Source: Sorghum bicolor (taxonomy: Eukaryota; Streptophyta; Magnoliopsida; Poales; Poaceae). Taken from it: a DNA stretch of 64,000 nt. Below the pieces are notes generated by a model. That model had not been told where the DNA came from. It ran no database searches and worked only from the letters and a program-made list of their open reading frames with translations. The stretch covers positions 44,998,554-45,062,553 of the forward strand of contig NC_012871.2 of assembly GCF_000003195.3 (NCBI RefSeq), given 5' to 3'. Every line of letters starts with the position of its first letter. The stretch's first letter is position 1. This document shows positions 21,480 to 33,900 of this stretch, piece after piece. The position numbers and the translations under genes are program-made.

Positions 21480-22222
21480 GATTTTGATCCAGGTTGTTTT
21501 CAGTAGTCTACCTACAGTTTTGCTTTTTTTGTGAAAGATGTCCTACCAGACTGCTACTCTTACAATTTGAATGGTACTCAGTAAACAATAGGTAGTTGTA
21601 TGTTTAGGCAAGCCAACTGAAATGGCAATGCAGAAAATCTTCATTCCATTTATAAACTTTTAATTAAAATTCATGGTTTTGAGTCTATTTTGGACACACT
21701 AAACCTTTGATCTTGTTGCTGGTAATCTGAACTTAGAGTCTAGGAGATATGATACATAATTCAGTCCTCTAAACTCAGGAAAGTAATGTGCCTGTGTCTA
21801 GTTCAACAGGTAATTGTTGTTGGAAAATTTAGATGTTGACAACAAATGAGATAGCTGCAGATTCCTAGTGCTAATATAATATCCTTCTATTAACTGTGTT
21901 TTGTTAACACTTGAGGGATGTTGACTGAAAATGAGATAGCATAGAACTGAGAACAATCTGCACTTTGTTTCCACATGCTAAGGTGATGCCTGATTGTTTC
22001 ATTGTACACTAGTTGTTAGTAAGAACCAAACTACAGTTTACATAATGTTCCACATAATTAATCATTTAATTTGTACTTCATTCTGTAAATGTTGATAGGT
22101 TTCCTTCTACCTATGTAGCACACAACTTGTTGTCTATATTCTTTAAAATACATCTTATGATATTTGCACCTAACTTTAATGCAATACAAGTATGAACTAA
22201 TAATAGCTCATTGTTCTTTCAG
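21480..22222. other. CACTA 1 intron sequence after the solo LTR
   Basis: AT-rich intron-like sequence continues the segment ending at 9855. It finishes in a pyrimidine-rich acceptor (TTGTTCTTTCAG at 22211-22222). Confidence 0.5.
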
Positions 22223-22606
22223 TCCAACATGGAAGCTTTGAGGGCAGCCCCTGTTGATGAAGGTGAGACAACAGCTTCTAGTGTGCAGGTTGTGTCCCAG
22301 GCCCTCCCCAAGAATAGCTCGAACAGTTTCCTCAATAATATTGGCATCAAACCAACGGCATCGTCTAAGTCTGCAACATTGAATGAAAGCGACCTTCGGG
22401 AGCAACTAGCAGCTGAAGCTAGAGCTGCTGTACAGGGTGAACTCGATGCTCTCAAGAAGAAAAGTGAAGAAGCTGATGAAAAGCTCGAGAGGCAACAAAA
22501 GGAGATGGAGGAGATGAGAGAGTAGACAGAGAAAAACCACAAGGAAATGCAGGAGAACAATGTGCTGCTCAGGCGTCTGTTGTCCCTCAACAACGCTTCG
22601 ACATGA
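22223..22606 (+). pseudogene. 3' exon of the second En/Spm-type gene of CACTA 1, with premature stop
   Basis: After the acceptor the frame encodes about 40 S/T/P-rich residues, then a strongly predicted coiled coil: LREQLAAEARAAVQGELDAL and later heptads rich in E, K, L and Q. An in-frame TAG at 22523-22525 cuts the helix. The same frame then continues for 26 codons (ending LLRRLLSLNNAST-like) to a TGA at 22604-22606, which is probably the original end. Such C-terminal coiled coils are common in plant En/Spm second-gene products and are thought to mediate self-association. The premature stop shows decay. Confidence 0.6.
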
Positions 22607-23215
22607 ACCGTTGCTGATGTTGTGTGCTACCAAGGAGTATGTGTTGCTGCTGCTGGTGCTTGGCAAGGGGTCAAAGTTGTTGGTTGATTTTGCTTAGGCT
22701 AAAACCTATGATGTTGATGCTTGGCATCTTTATATTATTAGTTGTGTTGTTGATGTGAACTGAGATCAAAGTAGAACCTGGAATGTGATGTCAATAGTAA
22801 TACATGAATTGAGTTTAGTAGTGTTGAGTCAGTTTTATGTTGACTGGAATGCTGGATCTGTTGAAGCATTTGGTCATTTTAATATTATTTGCATTTTGTA
22901 AAAATATTAGCATTTGCACCTGTGATGAAAATTCTGGGTTATGTGACGTTATTGCAATGTGATCAGTGACAAAATTTCTAGGTTCTGTGACCTTAATGTT
23001 ATTTTAATCTGTGATGAAAATTCTCCATTCTGTGACGAAATGTAAACCACTCCCAGCAAGCCACGTGGATTAATCACAGCGTGCCACGTCATCTGCCACG
23101 TGGTGTTCTTCAGCGGCAACGTCAGCTGCCACATGGAGAGCCACGTAACCTGCCACGTGGACGTGTCATGTGTGCAAGACACGTCAGCTGCCAGCGTGGC
23201 AAACGGCGTTTGGGA
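22607..23215. other. CACTA 1 3' untranslated and ACGT-rich subterminal region
   Basis: The first 300 bp are AT-rich. From 23060 to 23195 there is a dense run of GCCACGT and CCACGTGG motifs (ACGT cores) separated by about 10-30 bp. No gene is seen. Confidence 0.6.
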
Positions 23216-23495
23216 GCCTCACGGAGCACCAAGCTATGACGAAATAGAGCCTCATCTGTGACGCAAAGAATTCATCACTGAATGAGTATCATTCGATGAC
23301 AATTGCCATTTCGTCATTGAATGAATATCATTCAGTGACGAAAATCACCATTTCGTCACCTTGGTTAATCAATGACGCTCATTCCATGACGAACCGTTAT
23401 TCGTCACAAGTTCGTCATAGATGAACTTCTGTGACGATTTTTGCGTCTTCGGTGACGAAAGTATAGCGTCATTGATTAGCACTTCCCTAGTAGTG
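23216..23495. repeat. Right subterminal repeat array and TIR of CACTA 1
   Basis: At least ten TGACGA or TCGTCA units, in both orientations, occur before the terminal GCACTTCCCTAGTAGTG. Subterminal arrays of this sort bind the element's own DNA-binding protein in En/Spm (family knowledge). Confidence 0.85.
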
Positions 23496-26400
23496 AAATC
23501 TATCTTAAGTTCATGGCAACTCATCTCAATCTCTTTTTGAGTTCTCTCTCGAATGCCCCTCTTTTTTCCCTTTTTAAATTTCTCTCAAGCCCTTGCGTCA
23601 AATTCGTAAATGGAAAATCCATCTCCTTTCATGGGCCAATTCTTTCCCCTTCCCCTGACTTCCTCTTCCTCCTTCCCTCGGCCCAGCCTGGCTTCCCTTC
23701 CCCTCTGCCCCCTGCTGCGGCCCAGACCGCTTCTTGGCCCAACCAGCGCCCTCCCCTTCCCCTTGGCCCAACTGGAGGCCTACCAGGCCCAGAGCCGCGC
23801 CTGCCCTGTCCCCAACCCTAGCGCACTCCCAACCCCAGCTACGAGCCGCCGCCGCCGCCCAGGGTGGGCAGAGCCGCGCCCGCCCCCCTGCTCCCTGCCA
23901 CGCGCACCCGTGATTCGCGCCTCGTGTCCCGTCTTCGACACGGACGCCGAGGATTGCCGGAGCTCTCCCTAGCCCTAGCTACTCGCACTATAAAATGGTT
24001 AGCCGCCGCCATCCTTTCCCTGTCCCTCATCCATAGCCACCGCACCCACTGCTCCATCTGCGCCCAAGGACCAGCGCCGCCCTGGAGGAGCAGCGACGTC
24101 GAGCTCCACTCCGTCCCAGCACGGCACCGCGAGCTCCCCACCAAGCTCGGTCCCATCTTCGTCGTGTCCTCACCATGTCTGCTTCAAGCCCTCTATCGCG
24201 ACGCCGCCGCTCTGTCAAGCCAAGGCGGAGCGCCACGTCCTCGACGCGCTCCTGCTCCAGGCCACGAGCACCACCTCGTCGCACCTCGCCGTTGCAGCAG
24301 GGTCTTGGCCGGGAGCAGCGCCACCATCGGCGATCGAGCCCCGAGCAGCAGCAGCTCGGCCACGTCTTCGTCGACAACGTCAGCGCCCCGGAGCTCTGCA
24401 ACGCCACTGAGCCCCTTGCTGACCCCGACGCCGAGCCGAGCGTGGCTCCGAGCTTGCCGCGGACACCGCTCTGTCCGCGAACTGCGACCCCGCCGAGCCG
24501 ACCACCACACCGAGCACCTGATGCGCCCTGCCCCGAGCCACGACGTCGCCCGAGCCCTTGGCCGCGTGCTCGCCGCGGTCACCACCCTGGCAGCAGCGTG
24601 GCAGCTGTGACGTCGCTGTGGTGACCAAGCACCGTGACCCCGTTCAGCGTCCACGGCCCCGTCCTCGCCCTCGAAGCCCCTGCGCCACGACCTCGACGTC
24701 GATCAAGAGCCGACATGGCCACCCAAGACCACGGCGACAAGCACAGCACTGCGAGCAGCGGCTGGACCTCTTCGTGACGCCGAACGCGATCACCACGGCT
24801 CCGATGCCGTGACGTCGTGCTCACCGTGCTCCACCACGACGCCGCGGCCATCCTTGTCGAGCCCCAACCGCGTCGCGAAGCCACCTCGACGACGGCCGTC
24901 TCTTTCCTCGGCACTTCGTCGACCTCCTCGTCAAGCCTCGCCCTAGAGCACGACCACGACACTCGCCAAGCCATCGGCGTTCGAGTCACAGAGCAGCCGC
25001 GACGTCGAATTGCCAACCTGCCGACCTGGTCTCTGCTCCAAGGCCACCACGGTCACCACGTCGTGCCCATGCCTCGCTAGTGCTGCTATCGGTGAGCCAC
25101 CAGCAACCCAATATCCTCCCTTTCTCCTTCTTCCGATAATAACCGTGTCACCGCACTTGTCTGACGGCCGGCCTTTGTGCCGAGGTTTCCCACCACTGCA
25201 GTGAAGCAGCAACTGGAACGCACAGCAGCAGCAGCACCTCCCCTTGCCGGAGCTGCGGCCACGCCACCGCCCCACCTCGTCGTGACATCGACCTCGCCAA
25301 GCCCGCAGTGGCCACTCCTCTGCCTCTGCTTCGAGCCACGCCCACGCCGCAAGCGAAGCCTCGATGCCGTCCTCGTCGTGCCACCACGAGCTCGTCACAG
25401 CTGCGCTCTCCGACCAGCGTAGCCACGGTGTCGTCAACCCCGTGGACACGCCACGATCGTGACCCAAAGCCCGTCAACTGCAAGGTCGAACCTTTTGAAT
25501 CTCTGTCGACAAAAACCTTTACCTTATTATCATCTATCTTTGTACATACTTGTCGATACATGATTTATCTATATCCATGCCTGTGCCGTGCCTTCGTGCC
25601 GGTCTATTTATCTATCTATCTCTCTCTATCTTGTGCCATGGGAATGTGCTACTCCGAGTCATCATTGTCTTTGTGTTGTTAGTGGTCGAGTCGTGATTCT
25701 TTGTGTGATTGTCGTCGTCTGTGGACCGTGCCTTCGAGCCGGTTGAGAGAGTGATATGTTTGAGTGTTGCGATCGCGAGTTCGTCTTGCCATGGTCGTAA
25801 TGCTAAGCATGTCCCTTCTCTCGTGTAGTCGTTGTTCTTTCTTTTGCTATTTGCCTGAGGACCGAGCCTTCAAGCCGGTTGGGGAAATGGTAGTTTGTTT
25901 GATTGTCTCGATTGTGGGTTCGTCCCACCGTGATCGTGATGCTGAACGTAACTCGTTTCCCCATGTTTAATTGACTCTCTAGTGCTATGATTGTTAGCGA
26001 CCCTTTTCGACCCACAGGCGTGGTTACAATGGACTCGCTGTTGGTGCACCTCCTACCCGCACCTGGCGAGCCACTTGTGACCTAGTTCAGTGGGAGGTTA
26101 GCGGACGACAATCGTGGGACTTATGAAAGCCAACTCGATAGGTGGAGTTCATGGCCGCGAGTCACCTCGCCATGACCATCGGGCTTTACCCCATTTTCTC
26201 ATTTGTGTTTATCTTATCTTTCTCGTATGCTTATGCCACCTAGACCCGGGCATTTCCCTAGTTCTCGCGATGGCAACCGCTTCGCCTGGAACTATAGGAA
26301 TGACCTTGTGCCGATTCAGAAGCACCTAGGTCGTGAAGTGTTATAAGTTGGAATAGATCGTGGGATCGTATCACTTTTTATCCAACCGTCGTTCGTTCCA

Positions 26401-29122
26401 TGATGAGTTGGGTCGAAAGAACGTGGACTCCATTATTCTTCTCTCTTTTTCTCAATCCCCGTCGATCTATTAAGATGTGGATTGAGCCCGTTTTGCTTGT
26501 TTGATGTTTTGTTTCCAATCCCGCGATTCCCGCTATTGCTATGGCGAGCAGATCAATGGAAAGTGAAACCCGTGTCTTTTCTTGCCTTTTTGGTTCTTCG
26601 TGCTTAAACTCTTCTTTGTTGTACCTATTTTGACCGTAGCATTTCATTGGTTCTCGTAGTGACAACCGCACTGCTAAGAACCCTAGAGATGTCTTAGTGC
26701 ATTTGGTGCACCTAGGTTGTGGTACCCTACAAGTAGTTTGAGCACTCTTGTTCCTGGTGTGTCACTCCTTCTGATTCCCCGCCTCCTACCATGGCGAGTG
26801 GATTGGAGGGAGTAGATCACTTCCCTTCTCTTCTCTTTTTGTTCCACCCTCTCTTGGCTCTCGCCAACTACAATGGCATATGGATTAAGAGAGACCGGAA
26901 CTTCTCGTGCTGATAGTCTTTTCGATTCCTGTCGACCTCTATGACACTTGGATCGGAAGACCGTAAGCCGTGGTGTTTACTTAGAATAAGTTAGGGTCTA
27001 CGCCTTTGTTATTAAAGCCGTACAGGTTGACATGATCAACCCGGGAAGTACTGGCTAGGCCAAGACTCCAGCTTGTACTTAGTGAACAACCATTCCCGAT
27101 TCTTTTAGCCTAGGGATCGGACATCCACCGATAGGGCTAAGCCGTTTCTCTTTTGTTGCTCTTTTAGTGTAGTTGTTCTTCAGTGTTCTGTCGCCTTCTT
27201 CGCAGTCTTTCTAGGTCTAGTGGTCTGATTGTTTCGCCTTGTTTGACGTTTACGAGGTAGTTGCTTCGGTTAGCGTTGATCGGATCGGAACCAGTGGAAG
27301 GAAGGACATGCAGATAGAAGAAAGTCCTTGGATGAGTAAAGCTACAAGTGAACTGAGGATCTTGGGGATGTCACTCGACAGGTGCCACGTCCCACCCAAC
27401 CTCATAGAATCCTATTAGACATGCAATAATGCAGATGCTAGTGCTTTACTTTTATGCAAATGAACTGAGATAGGTTGCATGGTAGAAATGCTTGTGAGCC
27501 ATTGTCTTGTTGCAACCTATAACCCTCGCACACCCGCTGTTAGGTTAGATGCTTGCATACTACTTGCTACTGCTTCTACTACGCATTATATCTATGATGT
27601 GATGCAATGTGGGAGATTGAATGTGAGTGGATAAGGCACGTGGTGCCAATAATTTGATAATGAGATGGTAATGGATTTGGGGAGATCTTGGCGTGTGTCT
27701 TGGGTGTGTGGTGAGGGTTGAGTCGACCGAGCAGGATCTACGACGAGTCTTGGGACAAGTCTTGCCGGGGGACGCTACCTGGGCGTTCTCCATGAGAGAT
27801 ACCTATGGCGGGTACATGTGACAGGGAGAGGTCCCGGAGTGGAGTGTCTTCGTGGGACGAAGCGCCGGGATGGGAGGTGCTGTTTAGCACGGGGTAGCCG
27901 GATGTCCCGTCAAGCGGGGCATCGGTTGGCCCCTCGTGAAGATGTCCTGTTTGGTCACCCTAAGGACTGAGATGTTCTGTGGACCGGGTCTTAGGAAGCC
28001 TTACACGCCACTCGCCTTAGCCATGGAACGGGATGGATGTACGACCAGCTAGTGCGGTGCCACTACTACTAGGTTGATAGCAGATAGTGTAGGGAGGTAC
28101 GGGCATGAGGACCCACTCCCTCCTAAGACAACGTAGTGACCTTGGGGGCCCGGTACTATGCCTCACAGTCTCAGCATGCCGGTGGTACTCCGGTATGGCC
28201 CCAGTTCTGAGTGGTAGGGTGGCATTGCATTTAGTTTGGAGGCAGCTCGGAATCAGCCTAGACGGGGGCCACCGTCGATGATGGTGATCTTGTGGTTAGT
28301 GTAAACCTCTGCAGAGTTTGGTTGATCGATCGATACAAATGCCGATTCGTCGGCTATGGACCTTTCCTAAGTACAGCTTCACTTGACTAGAGAGAGGAGT
28401 CCCTTCTACCTTCCCCTGGGTTTGTGTTGGATCCGGCGTTGGCCGTTGAGGCAAGGCACGAGCGGGAGTCGTACTTGCCGCCTAGAGAGTGAGAGTGTGG
28501 TGAGATGTGTGTGATGGGATGGATGGATGGATGGATGGATGGACGTGTGGTTGAGATGGATTAAAACCTGATGAATTATTATTATAAAATACTGATGAAC
28601 TTTCATAGAAAAAACTACAGCCATATATATAGGCCTCTTGTATCACCCTTTGCATTCCACTTACCACAAAGCTTACGCAAAAGCATAGAGTGGAAGCCAG
28701 TGGCCAGTACAAATCGTACTGAAAATTGTTTAGCAGGTCTTGAACGTGGTCTACGATAATAACCACGGAGAATAGAAGGATTAGGTGGTCTCGTTCCTGC
28801 GCTCAAGTTTGGTTCAGAGATGAAGGCTACGCCCGCTGATAATTACGTCGACTCTGATGATTGCCCGTGAAGGAGGAGCCTTCACCGCCAACGCGCTACA
28901 TCAACTTTGATAAAGACCCACGTGTGTTTCCGCTAGAAAAATAATGTAATAGGCTTGTTAACTAAGAGTTGCAAAGTAAAAGTGTTGTAATCTTCTTTTT
29001 CATGATGTATGACTGTGATAACAGCTGATATATGCTAATGTGATGGCTCAATTTCTGAATTATCACATTATAATTCGAATCTGAGGATTTTTCCCCTTTG
29101 TGGTAAAATCTAGGTCATTTCA
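23496..29122 (+). mobile_element. LTR2, right part
   Basis: It continues the LTR2 sequence broken at 7791 and ends ...CATTTCA at 29122, before the PBS. It contains the TATA box (23988-23996). A GGAT microsatellite at 28517-28541 is expanded relative to LTR1. With the left part the LTR totals about 6.0 kb. The GC-rich ORF that is long in LTR1 is interrupted here by a TGA after 24605, evidence that it is not a conserved gene. Confidence 0.9.
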
Positions 29123-29192
29123 GTTGGTATCAGAGCCGAGGATTTTTCCCCTTTGTGGTAAAATCTAGGTCATTTCAGTTGGTATCAGAGCC
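29083..29192 (+). repeat. 55-bp tandem duplication spanning LTR2 end and primer binding site
   Basis: A 55-bp unit (GAGGATTTTTCCC ... ATCAGAGCC) occurs twice in a row, at 29083-29137 and 29138-29192, so the LTR tail and PBS are both doubled. LTR1/INT1 has a single copy. Confidence 0.92.
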
Positions 29193-30939
29193 ATACTTGA
29201 CCCTAGGACGAGACCTTTAGGACCAAGCACTAGATTAGAAGCCAAACATTCTATCTTTTGTAGAGTTATAGATGTTAACACTTGTTTTCCCCCTCTGCCT
29301 TGAATTCTGCTGCTAACTGACCTCCCTGTTTCATAAAGTTGACCGTTGAAATCTTTTCCCATACCCGCCCATGCTAGATCGGTAGTCGTGTGAGACTCTG
29401 AAGGTCTGTGAGTCACCTCAAGTCAACACTATGCATTAGGAGTTGTAATATTGTTTGAGTGTTTGGATCTTATGTTGTTGCGTTTCTTCTGCTTCTTATT
29501 GTTTGAGTGCATGTCATAGAAATGTTTTATGCGAGTAAGACTCTGGGTCCCGTCCAATCTAGCTGGCTAAACCCAAGACCGTCCTGATACAAGATAAGCA
29601 ACACTGACTGACACAGCTGGAAAAGGGTGTAAAGCTGATGCATCATGTCTTAGCCAACCATTTCGAAATTATTTTCGGCTTCCAACAAAACCTATCTTCA
29701 AAATTTCCCCTCCTTTTGGTTGAAAAAGTTTCCCTCTTTTACAAAAACATCTCTTTTTCAAATGGAAAAGTGTTTCAAAACTCTCTCGATATCTTTCGTT
29801 TTCACAAAGAAAGCAATTTTAACCTCTTTCTCAACTCAGCTTTATCAAAACTCTATTTATGAAACGATTTAAAAACAAGTCGTTTTGCAAAAGGTATGAC
29901 AAAATCGCTTCAGAAAAACAAAAGTCTTGCTTTTTCATCAACAAAGTGGTTTTCAAACGAAGGATTTTGGCTTAGTTTTGTTTTAAAAGCCTTTGATTTT
30001 ATCTAGAGAGCCAAATTCCTTTTAAAAATCAACCTTCTCTTTAAAGAAAAAGGAATTGCCAGTGATTTATTAAACAAAAACCATTGCAAAAAGATTTTTT
30101 TTTTTGTTTGCGGCCTTCCAAAAATTTAGCAAAAACAAAATGAACTTACATGTTTTAAAGGAAAATGCTTTTGTTGTTAAAGCTTTAACCTTCAAAATGA
30201 GAAATGATTTCTAATCATTTTCAAAACTAGTTTGTTTAATTCAAAAAAAGAGAGCAACACCTTATTTAGAAAACTAAAAGAGTTTCAAAGTCTCTTGATT
30301 TGAAATCTTTTACATAAAAAAATCTTAAAAATAATAATAATAATAAAATAAATAAATTTGGTTCTCAAAATTTGCGTTGATTCAACTCTTTTCAAAAGCT
30401 CTTTTCAGTTTGAGCTCTCTTTAAAACCCCTTTGACTTTGTAAAACCGCTTTCACTCCATTTATGAAATCTGTTTTCTGAAAATCCCTCCTTTCAAAAGC
30501 TTTTTGCAAAGAGTAATGCATGAAAAACAGCTATTGAAAGCCAACAACCCTAGCTATGTTTAAGCCCACCATGCACTCTTTGGACCAGATGCCACTCCTT
30601 GGGAGAGTATCAAGCAAGCGAACAAGAAGGTTTGAGCACAATGATCTAGGCCAACTAACAATAGTCTTAACCTTGAGAGCCAGATGTTCATAGACCCAGT
30701 GCGATTCTTGGATACCCATCGCCTCAGTGTAAGAAATTGGATACCTGTCACCCATGAGCGAGCCTTGGATACGCTCGGAACTTGACTCACTCCTATTTTT
30801 GGAAAAGGTTTGTGGAGCGATCATACTGGAAGTGAAACAACTTAGAAATAAGAAGAACTTCGAGAATAGCACCCATGCTTCCTCACCGACCGAGCAACGC
30901 CTAAATCTCGGGGACGAGATTCCTGTAAGGTGGGTGGAC
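29123..30939 (+). mobile_element. INT2: second interior of the giant-LTR element
   Basis: This 1.82-kb region is closely similar to INT1 and is non-coding. PBS copies lie at 29125-29137 and 29180-29192. Differences include a roughly 20-bp insertion near 30206 and a 3-bp insertion near 30853. It ends with the same purine-rich tract before LTR3. Confidence 0.82.
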
Positions 30940-33900
30940 TGTAACATCCCAGATTTTTACGAAAATCAAAAATACGAGCTTTTTAAAATTTTTCCTGTAA
31001 TCGTGTGAATCATATAGTTTTTAGGACTAACTCGATCCTAACCCGCTAACAAAACATCGCATACATATAGAATTGCTTGTAGGAGTGCCTTGTTCATGAG
31101 TCGTCTTGAGTTGGGTCTTGTTTGGGGTTTTGAGTTTCTTTTGGAGTGCACAAATCCGTAGCAAAGTCTTCCCAAATCTTCGTTGAGCCTATCTCAAAGA
31201 CTAAGCGAATCCCTTCTCAACCTTATCGTTGGAGTACGTCTCAAACTCCTTTGGATCCTTTTTGAGCTATTCCCAAAATTCCCTTCTCAAACCCTCTCCC
31301 TCTTTGATCTTATCCTAAATCTCCTCCGCAAAAAATCTATCTTAAGTTCATGGCAACTCATCTCAATCTCTTTTTGAGTTCTCTCCCGAATGCACCTCTT
31401 TTTTCCCTTTTTAAATTTCTCTCAAGCCCTTGCGTCAAATTCATAAATGGAAAATCCATCTCCTTTCATGGGCCAATTCTTTCCCCTTCCCCTGACCTCC
31501 TCTTCCTCCTTCCCTCGGCCCAGCCTGGGTTCCCTTCCCCTCTGCCCCCTGCTGCGGCCCAGACCGCTCCTTGGCCCAACCGGCGCCCTCCCCTTCCCCT
31601 TGGCCCAGCTGGAGGCCTACCAGGCCTAGAGCCGCGCCTGCCCTCTCCCCAACCCTAGCGCACTCCCAACCCCAGCTAGGAGCCGCCGCCGCCGCCCAGG
31701 GTGGGCAGAGCCGCACCCGCCCCCCTGCTCCCTGCCACGCGCACCCGTGATTCGCGCCACGTGTCCCGTCTTCGACACGGACACCGAGGATTGCTGGAGC
31801 TCTCCCTAGCCCTAGCTACTCGCACTATAAAATGGTTAGCCGCCGCCATCCTTTCCCTGTCCCTCATCCGTAGCCGCCGCACCCACTGCTCCATCTGCGC
31901 CCAAGGACCAGCGCCGCCCTGGAGGAGCAGCGACGTCGAGCTCCACTCCGTCTCGGCACGGCACCGCGAGCTCCCCTCCAAGCTCGGTCCCATCTTCGTC
32001 GTGTCCTCACCATGTCTAGCGCCGCCCTGGAGGAGCAGCGACGTCGAGCTCCACTCCGTCTCGGCACGGCACCGCGAGCTCCCCACCAAGCTCGGTCCCA
32101 TCTTCGTCGTGTCCTCACCATGTCTGCTTCGAGCCCTCTATCGCGACGCCACCGCTCTGTCAAGCCAAGGCCGAGCGCCACGTCCTCGACACGCTCCTGC
32201 TCCAGGACGCGAGCACCACCTCGTCGCACCTCGCCGTTGCAGCAGGGTCACGGCCGGGAGCAGCGCCACCATCGGCGATCGAGCCCCGAGCAGCAGCAGC
32301 TCGGCCACGTCTTCGTCGACAATGTCAGCGCCCCGGAACTCTGCAACGCCACCGAGCCCCTTGCTGACCCCGACGCCGAGCCGAGCGTGGCTCCGAGCTT
32401 GCCGTGGACACCGCTCTGTCCGCGAACTGCGACCCCGCCAAGCCGACCACCACACCGAGCACCCGATGCGCCCTGCCCCGAGCCACGACGTCGCCCGAGC
32501 CCTTGGCCGCGTGCTCGCCGCGGTCACCACCCTGGCAGCAGCGTGGCAGCTACGACGTCGCCGTGGTGACCAAGCACCGCGACCCCGTTCGGCGTCCACG
32601 GCCCCGTCCTCGCCCTCGAAGCCCCTGCGTCGCGACCTCGACGCCGATCAAGAGCCGACATGGCCACCCAAGACCACGGCGACCAGCACAGCACTGCGAG
32701 CAGCGGCCGGACCTCTTCGTGACGCCGAACGCGATCACCACGGCCCCGATGCCGTGACGTCGTGCTCACCGTGCTCCACCACGACGCCGCAGCCATCCTT
32801 GTCGAGCCCCGACCGCATCGCGAAGCCACCTCGACGATGGCCGTCTCTTTCCTCGGCACTTCGTCGACCTCCTCGTCAAGCCTCGCCCTAGAGCACGACC
32901 ACGACGCTCGCCAAGCCATCGGCGTTCGAGTCGCAGAGCAGCCGCGACGTCGAATTGTCAACCTGCTGACCTGGTCTCTGCTCCAAGGCTACCACGGTCA
33001 CCACGTCGCGCCCATGCCTCGCTAGTGCTGCTATCGGTGAGCCACCAGCAACCCAATATCCTCCCTTTCTCCATCTTTCGATAATAACCGTGTCACCGCA
33101 CTTGTCTGACGGCCGGCCTTTGTGCCGAGGTTTCCCACCACTGCAGTGAAGCAGCAACTGGAACGCACAGCAGCAGCAGCAGCACCTCCCATTGCCGGAG
33201 CCGCAGCCACGCCACCGCCCCACCTCGTCGTGACATCGACCTCGCCAAGCCCGCAGCGGCCACTCCTCTGCCTCTGCTTCGAGCCAAGCCCATGCCGCAA
33301 GCGAAGCCTCGACGCCGTCCTCGTCGTGCCACCGCGAGCTCGTCACAGCTGCGCTCTCCGACCAGTGTAGCCACGGTGTCGTCAACCCCGTGGACACGCC
33401 ACGATCGTGACCCAAAGCCCGTCAACTGCAAGGTCGAACCTTTTGAATCTCTGTCGACAAAAACCTTTACCTTGTTATCATCTATCTTTGTACATACTTG
33501 TCGATACATGATTTATCTATATCCATGCCTGTGTCGTGCCTTCGTGCCGGTCTATTTATCTATCTATCTCTCTCTATCTTGTGCCATGGGAATGTGCTAC
33601 TCCGAGTCATCATTGTCTTTGTGTTGTTAGTGGTCGAGTCGTGATTCTTTGTGTGATTGTCGTCGTCTGTGGACCGTGCCTTCGAGCCGGTTGAGAGAGT
33701 GATATGTTTGAGTGTTGCGATCGCGAGTTTGTCTTGCCATGGTCGTAATGCTAAGCATGTCCCTTCTCTCGTGTAGTCGTTGTTCTTTCTTTTGCTATTT
33801 GCCTGAGGACCGAGCCTTCGAGCCGGTTGGGGAAATGGTAGTTTGTTTGATCGTCTCGATCGTGGGTTCGTCCCACCGTGATCGTGATGCTGAACGTAAC

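Larger units (their letters stand above)
7792..23495 (+). mobile_element. CACTA (En/Spm superfamily) element 1, with nested insertions
   Basis: The element begins CACTACTAGAAATGTGC and ends GCACTTCCCTAGTAGTG, an imperfect terminal inverted repeat of about 23 bp. Both ends are followed by subterminal repeats with TGACGA/TCGTCA cores. The 3-bp duplication AAA flanks it and the LTR it entered is otherwise continuous. Without the solo LTR and Athila insertion the element is about 4.1 kb. It keeps fragments of a TNP2-type gene and of a second En/Spm-type gene. The TNP2 part is truncated at about residue 200, so the element is non-autonomous. Confidence 0.93.
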
